Shown: piece by piece, positions 22,437 through 32,511 of the stretch
Layout: the number at the start of each line of letters is the position of its first letter
How positions within the stretch are numbered: position 1 is the stretch's first letter
Assembly (NCBI GenBank): GCA_907163345.1
Contig: CAJQUN010000003.1
Location: forward strand, 22,583,879 to 22,647,878
Direction: 5' to 3'
From: Haberlea rhodopensis
Taxonomy: Eukaryota > Streptophyta > Magnoliopsida > Lamiales > Gesneriaceae
DNA length: 64,000 nt
The notes under the pieces: generated by a model
What the model saw: only the letters and a program-made list of their open reading frames with translations
What the model was told of the DNA's origin: nothing
Database searches by the model: none
Translations under genes and position numbers: made by a program

Positions 22437-23560
22437 TCCAAATGAATGGAGAAATAGTACTCTCATTCTTATCTATAAGAATAAGGGTGATATTCAGAGT
22501 TGCACCAACTATCGTGGTATAAAACATGTGTCACACAATGAAGCTTTGGGAGAGGATAATTGAATGTCGTTTAATGAGGGAGGTTAAGATATTGGAGAAC
22601 CAATTTGGGTTCATGCCAGGACAGTCAATAACTGAAGCTATCTATTTACTTCGTCAATTTGTCGAGCGCTATTGTGAGAGGAGTAAAAATCTGCATATGA
22701 TCTTTATAGACTTGGAGAAGGCCTACGATAAAGTACCTAGGGAGATATTATGGTGGGCTTTGATGAAGAAAAAAGTTCACATTAAGTATGTCAATATAAT
22801 CAAGGACATGTACGACGAAGTAACATTCAATGTGAGAACGTGCAGTGGGGTGACAAGTGAGTTCTCGATCACTATTGGATTGCATCAAAGGTCTGCGTTG
22901 AGTCATTTCCTGTTCGCCCTAGTGATGGATGAGATATCAAAATACATACAAACTGAATTATCTTGGAACATACTTTTTGCTGACGATGTTGTGTTAATCG
23001 ACGAGACAATGCAGGGTAAATGTCAAATTGGAGTTATGGAGAGAGACTTTGGAATCCAAGGGTTTTAGATTAAGTAGGTCTAAAACGGAATATATGGAGT
23101 GCAGATTTAGTGGTCGTTCCTTTCGGGATTTCGGTATTGTAGCACTCGGTGGTCAAGTGATATCGATGAGCAGCAAGTTTCGATACCTAGGTTCAGTTAT
23201 CCAAAAGGATGGAGAGATTGACAGTGACGTTAACCACAGGAGTCAGGCTGGCTGATTGAAATGGAGAAACACCACCGGAGTTCTATGCGATCGTAATATC
23301 CCGCTGAAATTGAAGGGGAAGTTTTATAGAACCGCCGTTAGACCCGCAATGTTGTATGAGATGGAGTGTTGGGCACCCAAGAGGAATCACATCCAAAAGA
23401 TGAGTGTGACAGAGATGCGTATGCTTCGTTGGATGTGCGATAAAACTAGAAAATATAAAATAAGGAATGGAGATATTCGAGCTGAAGTAGGTGTTCTTCA
23501 TTGCCCTGTTTGTGAGGAAGGACAATCAGCACTCGAAAGACGATGTTTGTATACCTGAAA
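22437..23560 (+). pseudogene. RTE-type LINE reverse transcriptase, truncated, fused to copia sequence
   Basis: Non-LTR reverse transcriptase blocks appear in order: IPNEWRNSTLILIYKNKGD, NYRGIKHVSHTMKLWERII, NQFGFMPGQSITEAIYLLR, FIDLEKAYDKVPRE, the catalytic FADDVVLIDE, then LSRSKTEYMECRFS and FRYLGSVIQKDGEID, ending with the MRMLRWMCDKTRKYKIRN block. The order and wording fit the plant RTE clade. The endonuclease domain is missing; the 5' end joins copia RT at about 22437. Frameshifts near 22530, 23030 and 23255 break the frame. Copy 1 of the duplication keeps only the part after 23175. Confidence 0.88.
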
Positions 23561-24141
23561 AGAAAGGTGCAAGTAAATTAAGAAAACCTATACATTTTTT
23601 TGTTGCCAAGATGCTTAAAGAGTTCCCTTTAAACCAAGAAATTTTTTATAAACCCACTTGTGCCAGCGTATCCCTTTTTTCTTGTAAGCTATGCATCTTG
23701 TCATTAGGTCATGTGTTCAATTTTAAGTGGGCTATTTTTGAAAGCAATGACAACCAATACAAGGGAGGGGACTAGATTAAGACTTCTTGATAGCTAAAAA
23801 GACAACGGATTACAAGAACTACGAAGCGTATGAAAATTACCACCACCGGTACTTTCTTAGGGTTTATGAAAAGTATTTGAACAAGGGAAGTAAACTCTAT
23901 CCTTTGATCCGTTCAGTTTATATCTAGATCTCGGATGTGGGTATTAAGCTTGTATTTTATTAGGAGTTGACAGAAAAATCCCACCCAGTCCATGCATCAA
24001 CACGCACAAAAATATTCAATTATGGTTTTCTCGGAGTTGAAAAATCAAATTTTCTTGGATATCACCCTTTTATCGGCCTATTAGATCGGCTATAGTTGCC
24101 TGATATTATTCCCCCATATAATCTATAAACCATTAGATAGG
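23561..24141. other. Duplicated spacer between the LINE and the MULE
   Basis: Matches 3765-4433 of copy 1, apart from about 93 bp absent here near 24040. Short open stretches (for example FFVAKMLKEFPLNQEIF at about 23597) are present in both copies, but I do not recognise a family. Confidence 0.5.
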
Positions 24142-24224
24142 TAAATTACAGGTTTTTTTTAAAAAATAATTTAAATTTTTTTTTTTCTCAAGAATACGGC
24201 GAAATGTAAGAGTTTGCAAATATA

Positions 24225-24372
24225 AGGTAAACCGCTATTGGAGAGGACGGCTGCTAACACTTGAGCAGCCGCTTCACCATAGAGCGGCTACTCATTAGTG
24301 AGTAGCCGCCCCTTCGTGGTGCGGCTACTCACTAATGAGTAGCCGCCCACTGGTGAAGCGGTTGCTCATTAG
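24225..24372. repeat. Left subterminal palindrome array of the MULE
   Basis: Alternating GCGGCTACTCA and TGAGTAGCCGC units with short spacers, e.g. around TTAGTGAG and ACTAATGAG. It mirrors the longer array at the right end and lies just inside the TIR. Confidence 0.85.
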
Positions 24373-24875
24373 TGTTGGTTGTCGCCTTCCTTTATGTCTC
24401 TTCACCCACCATGCCCATGTTTTGGTTCATTGTCGCGTACCCATTTATTTCTCCTCACCCATTCCTTTATGTCTCTTCACCCACCATGCCCGTGTTTTGG
24501 TTGATTGTCGCATACCCCATTACGTCTCTTCCAATCTCCTGTTATCTCTTTTCACAGTCAACTTATACGTCTCTTCCCACCTTCTTCTCTTTTCTTGCAA
24601 TTTTCTTTTGTTTATATCCCACCTTCTTCTCTGTTATTATAATTTTTCGTTTGTTTATATTATATTTTTACCGACAAAAATTAATCATATTATATATAAA
24701 ATGTTTCCCGTGAACCTTTACAAAAATTAGTATTCGAAATATGTATAAATAATACGAAGATAAAATGTTTTCGCCACACAATTTTTCAAACCAATTTCCT
24801 CTTCCTTCCTTTTTTCTCTTCAATTTTTTCGGTGCATCAAAAGTTTGAATCAAAATATTTCTTAGTTTGTTCAAA

Positions 24876-27571
24876 ATGGATTCGATTTCCATGCTGCTAT
24901 ATTTTGGTGGTAATACTATTATTGGAAACGGATCGGTTGAATATAGCATTCCACCAGTCAGACCGATTAGAATTTCTCGTTCTATTATTTTATTTGATTT
25001 GATTCAACTAGCACATAGAAAGTTAAACATCGACCCAACGATGTTTAATATCAAATTGTCAACCAAATATGCATTCATGGAGAAATCTTCTTGGAATGAA
25101 ATACCAATCGATATTGTAGATGATGATGTTCTACAATTTATAATGGAATGTCACAATATGCAGATGCTGCATTTGTACGTCGATATAGAGGCAATTAATC
25201 ATGATTTTGGTCTTGAAGGGCCAGAATCAAATCTTCCATATGTCACTGAAGGATTGAGCAATATGGTGGTCCATGATCAACCTTCTACTTCAAGCGGTCG
25301 AGATGTTGAGCAACAAAATTATCCTTATTTCGAGCATGGAAGTGGACCTTGGGATCAATATATAACCGCCACTTCTGAAGAAAATCCTACATATTGGCCA
25401 AAGTTTGGGGATTACGAGAAGAAATTACACAAATTCACGATGTATTTGATCCTGATGTTGGTGGTTCGGAGCATACAATTATGTTAGCAGCAACTGATGG
25501 GCCAGCCACACATGACGTACACGGAGATAGTCATCGAGATGTTTACATGAGTGATAGTGAACCCGATAATTCATCGAGTGATTCTGGAGAACACGGTATT
25601 GAGGCTGATGAGATGCATGATGAAGACGATGATAATGTCCATGCATTTCCCGGTGAAGAGACAACATCCAACGAACCACCTTATGGTCGGAGACATATGC
25701 AAGACGCACCATTTTTGCCAAGCACGATTGAAATGCCACCATTTTTTAATGCGGTCAACGAAGAGCAGGTTCCTGATTCGTTTGATGTACCTTCTGGATC
25801 ACGAACTCGATATTACAACCCGGAGGTAGGAGAGCTGTCCGTGAACATGATTTTTAAGGATAAGAAAGATTTGATTGCATCTGTGAAAGATTACTCTGTT
25901 AGAGTTGTCAGGCGTGAGTATTGTGTTGTGGATAGCACACGTACTCTATGGAAATTACGGTGCAAAAAGACTTCTCCTGACGTAAGGTGTAGATGGGGTC
26001 TTCGAGCGTCTTTGAAGCCAAAAATGGGTTTTTGGAAATTAACGAAGTATGATGGTCCGCATACATGTATTTCGAGTAATGTTGGTATAGACCACCACAA
26101 CTTGGACAGTAATATGGTGGCAAATACATTGTTGGGGATTGTACGATGTGATCCTTCGTATGAGATTAAGTATGTACGGGAGAATGTAAAAGATAAATAT
26201 GGCTATGATATCTCGTATACGAAGGCATGGAGAAGTTTGCAACGTGCGGTGGAAAATGTTTACGGTACATGGGAGAGCTCCGTGCGTCTACTTCCAAAAT
26301 ACATGGCTGCGTTGTCAAAGTATAATACTGGAACAATTGTGGATTGGAGGCATTTAAGATCTAACAATCGAGCGGTGAATACATTGAATTATGTATTTTG
26401 GGCTTTCAAGCCATGCATAGATGGGTTTCAACACTGTCGCAAAATCATTAGTGTTGATGGTACTCATTTGTACACCAAGTATAAGCATAAAATGTTGATC
26501 GCCGTCACTCTGGATGCCAACAATCAGATATTACCGTTAGCGTTCGGGATTGTTGATGAAGAAACATACGACTCATGGAAATGGTTCTTAGAGAATATCG
26601 GTCGACATGTTATACGTGGTGTAACCGGTGTATGTCTTATTTCAGATAGGCATAAGGGAATTGTGCGCGCAGTTGAGGATCTACCACTTTTTCAACCTCC
26701 TAATGGTGTGCACCGTTTCTGTCTAAGACATGTGTGCTCCAATTTTAATTCAAAGTTTAAAAATATCCATTTGAAAGATCTATGCTGGGAAGCAGGCACA
26801 CAACATCAGAATTGTAAGTTTGATGCCACAATGGAGGCAATCAAAAACAAAAATATTCTGGCATATAGATATTTGGCAGGAATTTCAAAGGAGAAATGGA
26901 CTTTAACCCACGATGGAGGTTGGCGGCGTGGGGTAATGACTACTAATATGTCAGAATGCTTAAATGGTGTGTTGAAGGGTGCTCGAAGACTACCTATTTC
27001 CGCGATAGTACAATTGACCCTTCAAAGGTGCGTTCAATACTTTATTCAACGTGTCACCAAAACTCAACGTATGATTCACAACAATTAGCCCTGGCCCGAT
27101 TATGCATATCAAAAATATGAACAATGGTCAAGAAAATCCATTGAGCATCGTGTTACCCGATATGATGTACGTGATCAAACTGCTTCGGTTGCGACCGGTG
27201 GAAGACCAGGTCGAGGGCAACATGTTCAAGTTGTAAGAATATCAACAAATGAGTGTTCCTGTGGTAAATGGACGATTTTTGGAATTCCATGTTCCCATGC
27301 TATTTGTACTGCCAAATATCATTCGTTGGATCCTACCACACTTATTCAACCATGGTATAGCATGTCTCAATACTCAGCAACCTACATGGGAAAATTTAGT
27401 CCTCTTGCAGACATCCGATACTGGGATCCACCCACGTTTGAATTGAACCACAATCCTGTAAGACGTGAAAGAAGAAGAGTCGGCAGAAATAGAACGAATC
27501 GTTTGAGAAACGAGATGGATAGACCTGTTGTTAGGGAGAGACAATTACATAATGTTGAGAGGTCAAATTAA
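24876..27571 (+). pseudogene. MuDRA-type MULE transposase, one frameshift and one stop
   Basis: Would cut and paste the element by binding its TIRs. The ATG at 24876 follows an in-frame TTG. In order: an N-terminal PB1-like/low-complexity region (about residues 1-110); an acidic linker; a MuDR-type DNA-binding domain (GELSVNMIFKDKKDLIASV, then CRWGLRAS and GPHTC); and the MULE catalytic core. The core contains ISVDGTHLYTKYK (first Asp), LISDRHKGI (second Asp) and NMSECLNGVLKGAR (the probable catalytic Glu). At the end is a SWIM zinc finger, ECSCGKW then IPCSHAIC. A +1-type frame change at about 25415-25425 and a TAG at 27086-27088 interrupt it. The frame continues unchanged after the TAG to 27571. 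The domains are otherwise well kept, so the damage looks recent. Confidence 0.92.
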
Positions 27572-27618
27572 TTATATTTATGGTATGTGCAAGTTGTATT
27601 TGTGATAAAAATCAATGT

Positions 27619-27619
<1 letters not shown>

Positions 27620-27649
<30 letters not shown>

Positions 27650-27725
27650 ATATCTGACAATATTTTATATATAACGTTATCTAAAACAGAAATAGATGTA
27701 AAATTATATATATATTATATGTGAC

Positions 27726-27760
<35 letters not shown>

Positions 27761-27770
27761 CTTATATATA
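27620..27770. repeat. TA microsatellites between the convergent MULE genes
   Basis: Three runs of alternating TA separate the 3' ends of the transposase and PMD genes. They probably lie in the 3' untranslated regions; no terminator can be called. Confidence 0.7.
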
Positions 27771-27813
27771 CATATTAAACGTGACAAATATAGTAATATA
27801 CATAATCATATAA

Positions 27814-30056
27814 CTAAAGTTGGCCACCGGTTCCACAATGACGTTGTCTACGATTTCGTTGTCCTCTACGTGGAGCAGTATTACTAGGATCATTCTGCTG
27901 TGTTTCAATCCTAGTTACTTGAGATATATTTTCATCAGAATAACTCGAAAACTGGATAGGTGTTGGAATGTTTCTCGATGGTTGCACCTCCTCCAAATTT
28001 CTTTGGTATTCGAAACCCATTAAAGATGTGTAATTTTCAGCCTGTGGGTGAGCCTGTGGGGGCTGTGGAGTATAATACCCTGCACTATCGAAAACAGTAG
28101 ATGGACCAGCAGCACTATCAAATCCACCAGAAGGACCAGCATACGATGGAAATCCACCAGAAGGACCAGCATACGATGGAAATCCACCAGAAGGACCAGC
28201 ATATGATGTAAATCCACCGGATGGGCCAGCATATGATGTAAATCCACCGGATGGGCCAGCATATGATGCAAATCCACCGGATGCCCCAATAACATCAAAA
28301 CCACCAGAAGCATCAAAACCACCGGACGGGCAAGCGGTGTCAAAACCACCGGATGGGCCAGCAGTGTCAAAACCACCAGATGGGCCAGCAGGAGAAAAAC
28401 CACCAGATGGGCCAGCAGGAGAAAAACTACCAGATGATGTGCCATGCGCAAATCCAACAACTGGGTGGAAACCAATCCCATGTACGCGAGGCGATATAAC
28501 CCTTACAGTGATTCTCTCGTACCACTGCATGTAGTCATCGTCTGTTGAGTTTGACCTACCACATGGTTCACCAGTGGAGACATTTCTTAGCCTCCTACGC
28601 CACGTCCGAAGATGTATTTTGTGAAATTTGGCCCAATCCATATTACGATGACCAGTTCGGGTGACATCATGTAGCTCATTACCGTCAAGTACAGGTGATG
28701 GAATTGACTGGCATATATTGATTGTCGCATCACCCGGTTAGGACGATGAATCTCCACTATTTGGAAGCAGATAAGAGGGCAAACGCTTCTCCAAATATCA
28801 TTATTATAGGTAGTAATAATGGAGTTAACATCAGCGGCCTCTGTGTCATACACGATCCAGTTAAACTGCACATTGTTAAAATTAAAAAAAATGGGTCAAT
28901 CAATATATTGAAATCGTCATAAATTTTCAAAAATCAATTACATAATTTAAGTTTACCTCGTCATTACTCATTTGATCGAGAGAATGTCGTATAATTCTGA
29001 CCGAATGTGTTGCTATATGGGTGTGACGAAACAAAGTGTTCCACCTATAATAAAAAATGTTAAATATTGTAATGTTTTATCATTCTAATATTAGTATACA
29101 ATAACAATAATTAATTATTACCGTGCATCGTAGGGAGCAACAGGAACTTTCTCAGGGACAACCAAAGTTTTTAACTGTCGGTCAGGGTTCAAACATTTTA
29201 TCCTACTCCATGCCCAAATCTGCCAATAAACATAAAAATTATTTTAAAATAATAAACGGATAAGATATTATTAGTGAGAGAAAAATATTACATATACCTG
29301 CAAAATATACAAAGGGCCAGTGATAGTGCATTTTCCTATGGTTGATGCATTGCACATTTCACGATATAAGTAAGCCAATACCGCACTGCCCCAACTATAT
29401 GTGTTTACCTCTTCCAAATCTTCAAGTAGCTGCAAATACATGAGTTTTACAGCGCTACTATTATAATCTGGAAGCAAAATTCCACCTATAATCATCAAAA
29501 CTATACACCGAGTGTACTTTATTACATCCATCTCTGAGCTCATATCAGAGATAGGATTAGCTCGGCAGTGATCGTCTAGAGCGGTCATTCTTAGGTGACC
29601 GCCTTTAAATTTTGCTTCGGCAGGCTCAAATCCCAGTAACTCAATACATGTTTCTTGCCATTCTTTCACACGTCGTGAATCATCTACCCCAGTTACTGGT
29701 TCACCATCAACTTTCAGACCCCAAATTATTGAAATATCTTGTAAAGTAATGGTAGCCTCACCAATTCTAAAATGAAATGTATGGGTCTCAGGCCGCCATC
29801 GTTCAACAAGAGCGGTAATCAAATGATTATCGTACATACAATAGCCAGATTGTAGAACACCGTAAAATCCCATATCAATGATATGCCTCCAAACACGATC
29901 GTGTATCACTTTCTCATTATACAACCCCCAGATAAGGTTATCTGCACGCTTCACTTTTAAATTACTATCAATATTCTCGGAACAAACAGCACTCGAGATA
30001 TGCGTAGATTGTAGATATAATACAGTTGAATCTTCGGGACCTCGATTTAACGCCAT
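27814..30056 (-). pseudogene. Plant mobile domain (PMD, MAIN-like) gene carried by the MULE
   Basis: PMD proteins are plant-specific. Genic members (MAIN, MAIL1) act in the nucleus in gene silencing and genome stability, and others are carried by transposons. Four exons fit on the minus strand with consistent phase: 30056-29298, 29219-29122, 29044-28957, and 28865 down to the stop at 27814. Exon 1 has TFHFRIGEATITLQDISIIWGL, the hallmark PMD block. Exons 2-3 give IWAWSRIKCLNPD and HTHIATHSVRIIRHSLDQ. Exon 4 has NWIVYDTE, EIHRPNRVMRQ and NMDWAKFHKIHLRTWRRR. A frameshift lies at about 28725-28735, directly after VMRQ, where the family usually has QFG. The C-terminus is a run of GPSGGF repeats (about 28110-28440). 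The gene faces the transposase, as mudrB faces mudrA in maize MuDR, although mudrB is unrelated. Confidence 0.85.
28110..28440 (-). repeat. GPSGGF-coding minisatellite in the PMD gene
   Basis: About a dozen in-frame repeats of 27-36 bp encode AGPSGGF with variable linkers (FDTA, FTSYA, FPSYA). Adjacent units are almost identical, pointing to recent expansion. Such Gly/Phe-rich tails are low-complexity and flexible. Confidence 0.85.
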
Positions 30057-30618
30057 CCTAAAAATAATAAAAAAAATAACACATATATCAACCATTTAAA
30101 ATATTAATAAAAATTTATTATACGTACATGTTTAAAAATAATAATGAACAACCATTTAAAATATTAATAATAATTTATTATACGTACATGTTTAAAAAAA
30201 TAATGACCGTTTTGATGAGAGAAATCATATAAAAGATTTTTAATAATGCGCGTTTTAAAGACAAAAAAATAATAAAAATAATATGAATAATATATAAGAT
30301 TTTTAATCATTAACTCACCGTGGATGAATAGAGACTAATAGATTATTCACGTGAGAAACAAAAGCTCTGAGACTAAGGGAACAAGAGGAAAGAAAAGGTT
30401 GTAAGGTATAGAATATTTTGAGAATTGATATGAATTTATAGATGGATTTCATTGGTATCAATTAATGGAGTAGGTATCAATTAAATAATGTAGTTGGATT
30501 TGGATTGGTATGAAGTAGAAATCAATTAAATGGAGTAAATTGGGTTTGGACTGGTATGAGTAGGTATCAATTAAATGGTTTGTATGGGATAATAATAGCC
30601 ACGTATCGAATAATATCA

Positions 30619-30839
30619 AGTAGCCGCTTCCTGAGGAGGCGGCTACTCAACGGCTACTCAACTTTGAGTAGCCGCTCTCTTAGTGAGCGGCTACTCAACG
30701 TTGAGTAGCCGCCCCCTGAGGAGGCGGCTACTCAACGTTGAGTAGCCGCTCACTAAGAGAGCGGCTACTCAAATTTGAGTAGCCGCTTACTCAGAGGGCG
30801 GCTACTCAACGTTGAGTAGCCGCCCTCCGAGACAGCGGT
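30619..30839. repeat. Right subterminal palindrome array of the MULE
   Basis: Alternating GCGGCTACTCA and TGAGTAGCCGC units. Three 26 bp units (30687-30712, 30724-30749, 30798-30823) are perfect palindromes centred on AACGTT. The spacers between them (such as GCTCTCTTAGTGAGC) are themselves partly palindromic, so the stretch could fold into a long branched hairpin. Confidence 0.9.
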
Positions 30840-31337
30840 TTAAAGTACTTTTGTTATCTTTTATATTTCGATGTATTTTTGAAATTTAAATTGTTTTCCA
30901 AATTAGTTTTAAAAAAAACCTAAATTACAACACTCCCCTTGTAATTTGAGTCATTAGATGGAATGAACCTTACGTGAGAGGTCAATATCATTCAATCACC
31001 CCTACACTTAATTGATACTCCATCTTGATGCCACATTTAAAAAGCAATGTTTTTGAGACATTTAAGGGATGTTTTTGAGACATTAAGGACCATGTTTTTG
31101 GGACACGCTGTAACATGTATCTTTGTAATTTTTTTCTTAAAAAAAGTTTTATATTGCGATAGTGTTCTATAAAGTGGAAAATTATCATCATATAGCTAAA
31201 CAAAACATGTAAGATAATCAAGAAAACAATCTTCATACAGAAGCCGCAAAACAATATTAACCTAAAAAAAACACAATTTATTCAATTTCAAACTTTCACC
31301 AAACACTGCACTAAGAAACACAGTATTGTTTGCTTTA

Positions 31338-31814
31338 TCAAGCAATATTAACTTCAATAGTTCTAGGTTTCTTCGGCTGCGGCGGCGCCAACTTCTCCAC
31401 CGTCACGCTCAGCACACCGTCCTGGCACACCGCCGTGATTTTGTCGGTATTCGCATTTTCTGGCAGCACGAATTTCCTCATGAGTTTTCCGATCCTTCTC
31501 TCCTTCCTAACATACTTTAACCCCTCCTTCACATCCTCTGCTTTACGCTCACCACTAATTACCAAAACATTGTCATCTTCCACCTGCACATTAATATCAC
31601 CGTACTTCAACCCAGGTATATCCATCTGAAAAACGTACGAATTTGGCCGCTCTATCACGTCCGCTGGAGTCGCTGTCATCGCTTCTACATCGCGCACGTA
31701 AGTTCTTCTAGGAGCGTCGCCTGCTTTGCAGTTGGGAGCTTCTGCTGAAGGATCCAGCATGTGGTGTAACGCATGGAGGAGCGGAGCTTCAAAACCTAGG
31801 AATCTCGAGTCCAT
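31338..31814 (-). CDS. Cytosolic class II small heat-shock protein (HSP20), copy 2
   Basis: 158 residues and intronless, with the class II start and alpha-crystallin domain described for copy 1. It is the second product of the tandem duplication. Differences by eye are MDIPG for MDMPG, LKYGD for LKSGD and AEDVKEG for AEDEKEG, all in the alpha-crystallin domain. This copy keeps its upstream sequence beyond the duplicated part (past 32050). The MULE lies about 420 bp beyond its stop codon, on the 3' side, so transposon promoters could read into the gene from behind. No lesion is seen. Confidence 0.93.
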   Translation of the reverse strand: MDSRFLGFEAPLLHALHHMLDPSAEAPNCKAGDAPRRTYVRDVEAMTATPADVIERPNSYVFQMDIPGLKYGDINVQVEDDNVLVISGERKAEDVKEGLKYVRKERRIGKLMRKFVLPENANTDKITAVCQDGVLSVTVEKLAPPQPKKPRTIEVNIA

Positions 31815-31923
31815 TTGCTTCTTCAGGTACTTTGAATTCGAAAGTTCAGTGTGTCTCGATTATTGAATAAATGTTTTGAATGTAAAAACTCGATTGCTGT
31901 AAATGGATGAGGGAATTGTGTGA

Positions 31924-31971
31924 ATTTATAGGTCGGGTTGCAGGAAGAAGAAGAATGGAGAAGTTTCGGGA
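31924..31971 (-). promoter_or_regulatory. sHSP copy 2 core promoter: TATA box and heat-shock element
   Basis: On the minus strand TATAAAT is at 31924-31930 and GAAGTTTCGGGA (heat-shock element pattern) is at 31960-31971. Spacing to the ATG is close to that in copy 1. Confidence 0.6.
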
Positions 31972-32050
31972 CAGAAATTAGTTTCTTGACGCAGAAGAAG
32001 GAAGCGATTGGGGAGCTCTAGAAGACTCTGGTTAGATCTTCCGTTTATGG

Positions 32051-32501
32051 AATTTGTGGAGGGCGTTCTCGGCATTTCGATTTCATTTCTTTATTTTTCT
32101 TGATACAAGAAATTCTTGGAAACCACACGGAAGCATGTGTTTGATATATTAAAACAAATATATGCTTATATATATTTTACTTATATTTTGATTATTTATA
32201 TAAAATTTTATAAAATTACACAAATTCCCTTTAACATACTCAAAAATTCCAAAATGACCCATGACGAGTCAATTTAAAATTACTAATTTAAAGCATTAAT
32301 ATTTCACTTTGTTAATTTCTTGTGTATTAGATATAACTTGTATTTATCTTTTTAATAAATTTATTTTGCTGATTAAAAAAATTATTGATTCATTGAAAAA
32401 AAGTTGTTTAAAGTTCTTTTATTATGAATTTTGTAATAACAAATATTTTTTTATTTTGGGAATAAGAAGAAATTTTTATTTTTTAGACTTACTAATTGTC
32501 G
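32051..32501. other. AT-rich spacer, sHSP copy 2 upstream region
   Basis: The distal 5' flank of the minus-strand heat-shock gene that copy 1 lacks. Very AT-rich; I see no gene and no clear additional heat-shock element. Confidence 0.5.
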
Positions 32502-32511
32502 TTTCTTTTGT

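Larger units (their letters stand above)
24151..30920. mobile_element. MULE DNA transposon with transposase and plant-mobile-domain genes
   Basis: A 6770 bp Mutator-like element. It is flanked by a perfect 9 bp duplication TAAATTACA (24142-24150 and 30921-30929), the expected size for MULEs. The ends are inverted: GGTTTTTTTTAAAA at the left and its complement at the right, with similarity reaching about 100 bp inward to AAACCGCT. Both subterminal regions carry palindrome arrays. Inside are two convergent genes: a MuDRA-type transposase on the plus strand and a plant-mobile-domain gene on the minus strand, separated by TA microsatellites. Copy 1 of the duplication holds the unoccupied site (TAAATTAAA at 4434-4442). 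Both genes contain lesions, so this copy is probably not autonomous now. Confidence 0.95.
5534..32050. repeat. Tandem segmental duplication, copy 2 (with later insertions)
   Basis: The unit starts at the same TTTATGG heptamer seen at 1673-1679 and ends at TTTATGG at 32044-32050. The sequence before the heptamer at 5534 matches the end of the unit (32030-32043), and the sequence after it matches the start (1680 on), as expected at a head-to-tail junction. Two later insertions enlarge this copy: the gag-only retrotransposon (9175-14267) and the MULE (24151-30920). Confidence 0.88.

Noticed and set aside
30619..30839. Regular repeats suggesting a CRISPR-like array
   Set aside because: Units are alternating inverted repeats with palindromic spacers at the ends of a MULE in a plant genome; there are no unique spacers and no cas genes.
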